Part shown: piece by piece, positions 6,495 to 8,527 of the stretch
Position numbering within the stretch: the stretch's first letter is position 1
Layout of the letters: every line of letters begins with the position of its first letter
Assembly: GCA_020860805.1 (NCBI GenBank)
Contig: JAJBTP010000189.1
Coordinates: forward strand, 1 to 8,527
DNA from: Tannerellaceae bacterium
GTDB taxonomy: Bacteria; Bacteroidota; Bacteroidia; Bacteroidales; Tannerellaceae
Reading direction: 5' to 3'
Length of the DNA: 8,527 nt
The notes under the pieces: model-generated
The model's database searches: none
The model's input: the letters and a program-made list of their open reading frames with translations, nothing else
Told to the model about the DNA's origin: nothing
Translations under genes and position numbers: made by a program

Positions 6495-7139
6495 ATGAAA
6501 TACCTGGATACATTAGACAAACTTCACCCGGACTTAATCAGCTCCTTCCTGACTACCGGAGAGTGCGACGGCATACCGGAAGAAGTTAAACTTTTCCTCA
6601 AACAACTCCAATGGGCCAGTGAAGTATATGAATACGAACGTGACATTTCCAGAGCTGCCAAAAAACTACAGACCCGTATCCAGGCCCAGCAAAAAATAAC
6701 AGTAGATGTCCGCACCTGTAAAGCCCGCATTTATGCAGCCATCAACTACTTCTCCATCGACAACAACGTCAGCACAAAAGTATGGGAAGAAGACTTTGCC
6801 AATAAATTCGAGGACCTGGCTAAAATCGCAGCCGTCCGTGGTGATTACCGGACCATGGAACGCTGCTACGACAAAGCCCGTGATTGTCGTATCCGGGCCA
6901 GCGAAGTAGACCAGGCAGACCGCCAGTGGGCACCGGTTTTTATTATCTCTCCGGATATTACTCCGGAAGACCTGGGCTACAAAAAACGGAGCCTGAAAGA
7001 AATCGCCCGTAAAAACGCTGAAGGCTACTACATAAAGCTAATAGAAAGCCTACCTGTAGAACCGGAAGAAAAAAACAGGCTATTATCCGATGCCGGTATA
7101 GAAGAAGCAGAATTCACAATCTTACCCGGAGAAGAATGA
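6495..7139 (+). CDS. Unrecognised 214-residue protein between the terminase subunits
   Basis: Intact, predominantly helical, soluble, no signal or membrane segment. Landmarks are an N-terminal helix (KYLDTLDKLHPDLISSFL), a central Arg/Lys-rich coiled stretch (YEYERDISRAAKKLQTRIQA), RTCKARIYAAINYFSIDNN, an acidic-aromatic segment (VWEEDFANKFEDLAKIAAVR), and a helical segment YRTMERCYDKARDCRIRASE. It then ends in an acidic tail with PEEKNRLLSDAGIEEAEFTI. The start is two bases after the previous stop; its own stop overlaps the large terminase start as ATGA (7136-7139), suggesting coupled expression and a packaging-linked role. I do not recognise the family. It could be a packaging accessory protein, or the true small terminase if the upstream gene is not. 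Confidence 0.75.
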   Translation: MKYLDTLDKLHPDLISSFLTTGECDGIPEEVKLFLKQLQWASEVYEYERDISRAAKKLQTRIQAQQKITVDVRTCKARIYAAINYFSIDNNVSTKVWEEDFANKFEDLAKIAAVRGDYRTMERCYDKARDCRIRASEVDQADRQWAPVFIISPDITPEDLGYKKRSLKEIARKNAEGYYIKLIESLPVEPEEKNRLLSDAGIEEAEFTILPGEE

Positions 7140-8122
7140 AACCAGTACCGACACCCATAGAAAACAATGAAACAACCTGGGAAGAATACTACATGAACTC
7201 CATGCAGATACTTCTCAACGTCATCGACCCCAACGTACTCATTGCCGAGATAGCACGTGCCGGCGGGAAAACAGAAGGAATCATGACACCCCGGATTATT
7301 AAAGTAGCCGATGCCATGCCTGGCGAATTAGGATTCCTGGTACATAAAACGTACATCGCCCTGATGACAAACGTCTGGCCAAACATCGCCGCTTCATTTG
7401 CCCAGCCCATTCAGAACGGTCGCCGGTCCATGTTAGAATACGGCATAGACTTCATTGTTGGAGAATCCAAAATCCCCGGCCACTTCAAACGTCCCCGGTA
7501 CTCGATCAGCTATCCCAAACACAGCATACTCTTCCGGGACGGCTTTCACCTGCAGCTGGTCAGTTCCGACCAGCCGGAGTCCGTTGCAGGTCGCTCAGGT
7601 GTACATGCCTTCATCGAAGAAATGAAGCACAACAAAGGTGAAAAATTAAAATCCCGTCTGTTCCCTTCCCTGCGTGGCTCTTCCGCTAAAATAAGAGAAT
7701 GCCGTTACTATCAGGGCATCACCGGAGTCTCCGATACCGCACGGGTAGACCTCGGAGAAGACAACTGGTTTGAAGAATACGAAAAATTTATCAACAAAGA
7801 CCTGATAGAAGAAATAATTACAGTCAGCCTACACGTCAATGCCGCCCTATATGAAACCTACAAAATAGAGCAGCTCTTCCGTCAGGAGAAAAACCCCGTG
7901 GCCATTGAAAAATTACGCCTGGCCCAGGAGAAACCCAAACGCCAACTACAGCTCTGGATGCCCCGGCTAAACGACATGAGCCGGAACGCTACCTTCTACA
8001 TGCGTGCCAGCTCCTTTGTAAACAAAGACATCTTAGGGCCTAAATTCTTCAAGACCCAGCTGGAGAGTCTTGATATAGAAGAATTCCTGACAGCCATTTG
8101 TGCTATCCGCAAAAAGCAGTAG
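7136..8122 (+). CDS. Large terminase subunit (TerL), ATPase part, frame-broken before the nuclease
   Basis: 328 residues as read. TerL is the motor that pumps DNA into the prohead and cuts it. Seen here: a Walker A-like loop ARAGGKTEG (40-48, Lys45, Thr46), an unusual form of the terminase consensus with Gly-Gly before Lys-Thr; SSDQPESVAGRSG (143-155), typical of the stretch before Walker B; VHAFIEE (156-162), a Walker B-like strand ending Glu-Glu where Asp-Glu is usual; and GITGVSD (194-200), a candidate coupling motif. The ORF ends in AIRKKQ at TAG 8120-8122, far short of a complete TerL, and the missing nuclease domain follows at once in the -1 frame (next entry). The start overlaps the preceding stop (ATGA). 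Large-terminase identity is well supported by the ATPase and nuclease halves together. Confidence 0.85.
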   Translation: MKPVPTPIENNETTWEEYYMNSMQILLNVIDPNVLIAEIARAGGKTEGIMTPRIIKVADAMPGELGFLVHKTYIALMTNVWPNIAASFAQPIQNGRRSMLEYGIDFIVGESKIPGHFKRPRYSISYPKHSILFRDGFHLQLVSSDQPESVAGRSGVHAFIEEMKHNKGEKLKSRLFPSLRGSSAKIRECRYYQGITGVSDTARVDLGEDNWFEEYEKFINKDLIEEIITVSLHVNAALYETYKIEQLFRQEKNPVAIEKLRLAQEKPKRQLQLWMPRLNDMSRNATFYMRASSFVNKDILGPKFFKTQLESLDIEEFLTAICAIRKKQ

Positions 8123-8527
8123 TAAACCGGTTCTTTGCTTACTACAACCCCAAAGTACACCAATTCAAAGACGGATACCGGTACAGCACAATCCTATCAC
8201 TCGACCTGAAAGACCATTTTAGTCTAACTGCCAAATACCTGAAATATTACAACCCACACGAAGAACTCATCATCGGATACGACCCCGGCCACTTCTCCAG
8301 CATGGTAGTCAGCCAGGAATCCAAAGGAGGAACTATCAACCGCACCATTAAAGAATTCTTCTGTTACTATCCCCAGGAGCAACCGGAACTGGCTAAAGCC
8401 TTTCACGACTTCTTCGGAGACGATTCCGTAAACAAACACATCCGCCTGTTCCACGACCGGGCCGCCAACAAAACCCGTGAAGAATTCGAACAGGTCACTA
8501 CCGATGCCAGTCTATTAAAAAATCACG
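8119..8527 (+). CDS. Large terminase nuclease domain, displaced frame, 3'-partial
   Basis: Frame 1 from about 8119 to the right edge is open and continues the terminase: VVNRFFAYYNPKVHQFKDGY, then the RNase H-fold nuclease strand LIIGYDPGHFSSMVVS with the first catalytic Asp (codon 8281-8283), and later HIRLFHDRAANK with the second probable metal-binding Asp (codon 8455-8457), followed by REEFEQVTTDASLL. This is the nuclease that makes the packaging cuts. There is no start codon suited to independent translation at the junction. One extra A in the AAAAA run 8111-8115 turns AIRKKQ-stop into AIRKKAVVNRFF and joins both halves. The gene runs off the window, so the third acidic residue and the stop are not visible. 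Confidence 0.75.

Noticed and set aside
8105..8125. Programmed -1 frameshift signal in the terminase.
   Set aside because: The sequence before the stop is C-AAA-AAG, which does not fit X-XXY-YYZ, and similar breaks in several other genes are better explained by a common cause.
1..8527. Search for tRNAs, CRISPR repeats, insertion sequences and attachment sites.
   Set aside because: By eye, no cloverleaf, regularly spaced repeat, terminal inverted repeat or transposase sequence could be supported.

Overview
The window is a one-strand (+) block of late genes from a tailed double-stranded DNA phage or prophage: head maturation, capsid and DNA packaging. The host is most likely a member of the Bacteroidota. 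This is inferred from mid-range GC, AT-rich sequence instead of Shine-Dalgarno sites before the starts, and the gene style. No host gene, integrase or attachment site is present, so lytic phage, prophage and satellite cannot be told apart.

Left part (1-2927): an S49/SppA-type capsid maturation protease whose frame is open to the left edge; a short charged scaffold-like protein; and a probable HK97-type major capsid protein that reads as two abutting ORFs (1191-2294 and 2294-2851). Middle (2933-4853): an unrecognised protein with a hydrophobic N-terminus and a beta-rich tail broken over three frames, then a protein made of a charged N-domain, an acidic Ser/Thr/Asn/Gly-rich linker and a coiled-coil-like C-domain, also broken across frames. 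Right part (4850-8527): an intact ParB-like/DNA methyltransferase fusion, a probable small terminase, an unrecognised 214-residue protein, and the large terminase (ATPase part, then the nuclease part in another frame, running off the right edge). Genes are packed with ATGA-type overlaps or gaps of a few bases, so the block is probably one transcript. No gene-free stretch exceeds about 100 bases. I saw no tRNA, CRISPR array, insertion sequence or convincing terminator.

The most striking property is that five or six of the genes change reading frame mid-protein, nearly always at a short run of one base (A8, A7, A4, A5, CC, CCCC), while protein-like sequence continues in the new frame. One extra or missing base per site restores full-length proteins of about 112, 553, 320, 315 and 110 residues and a complete large terminase. 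The simplest reading is homopolymer indel error in the sequence or assembly. Recent decay of a prophage, or slippage at A-runs, are alternatives. Functional calls are therefore given for the reconstructed proteins, and the frame breaks are listed separately as findings.

Working model: the protease and scaffold build and mature a capsid of the 1191-2851 protein; TerS and TerL package DNA into it; the methyltransferase, encoded between the capsid and packaging genes, modifies the phage genome before or during packaging.
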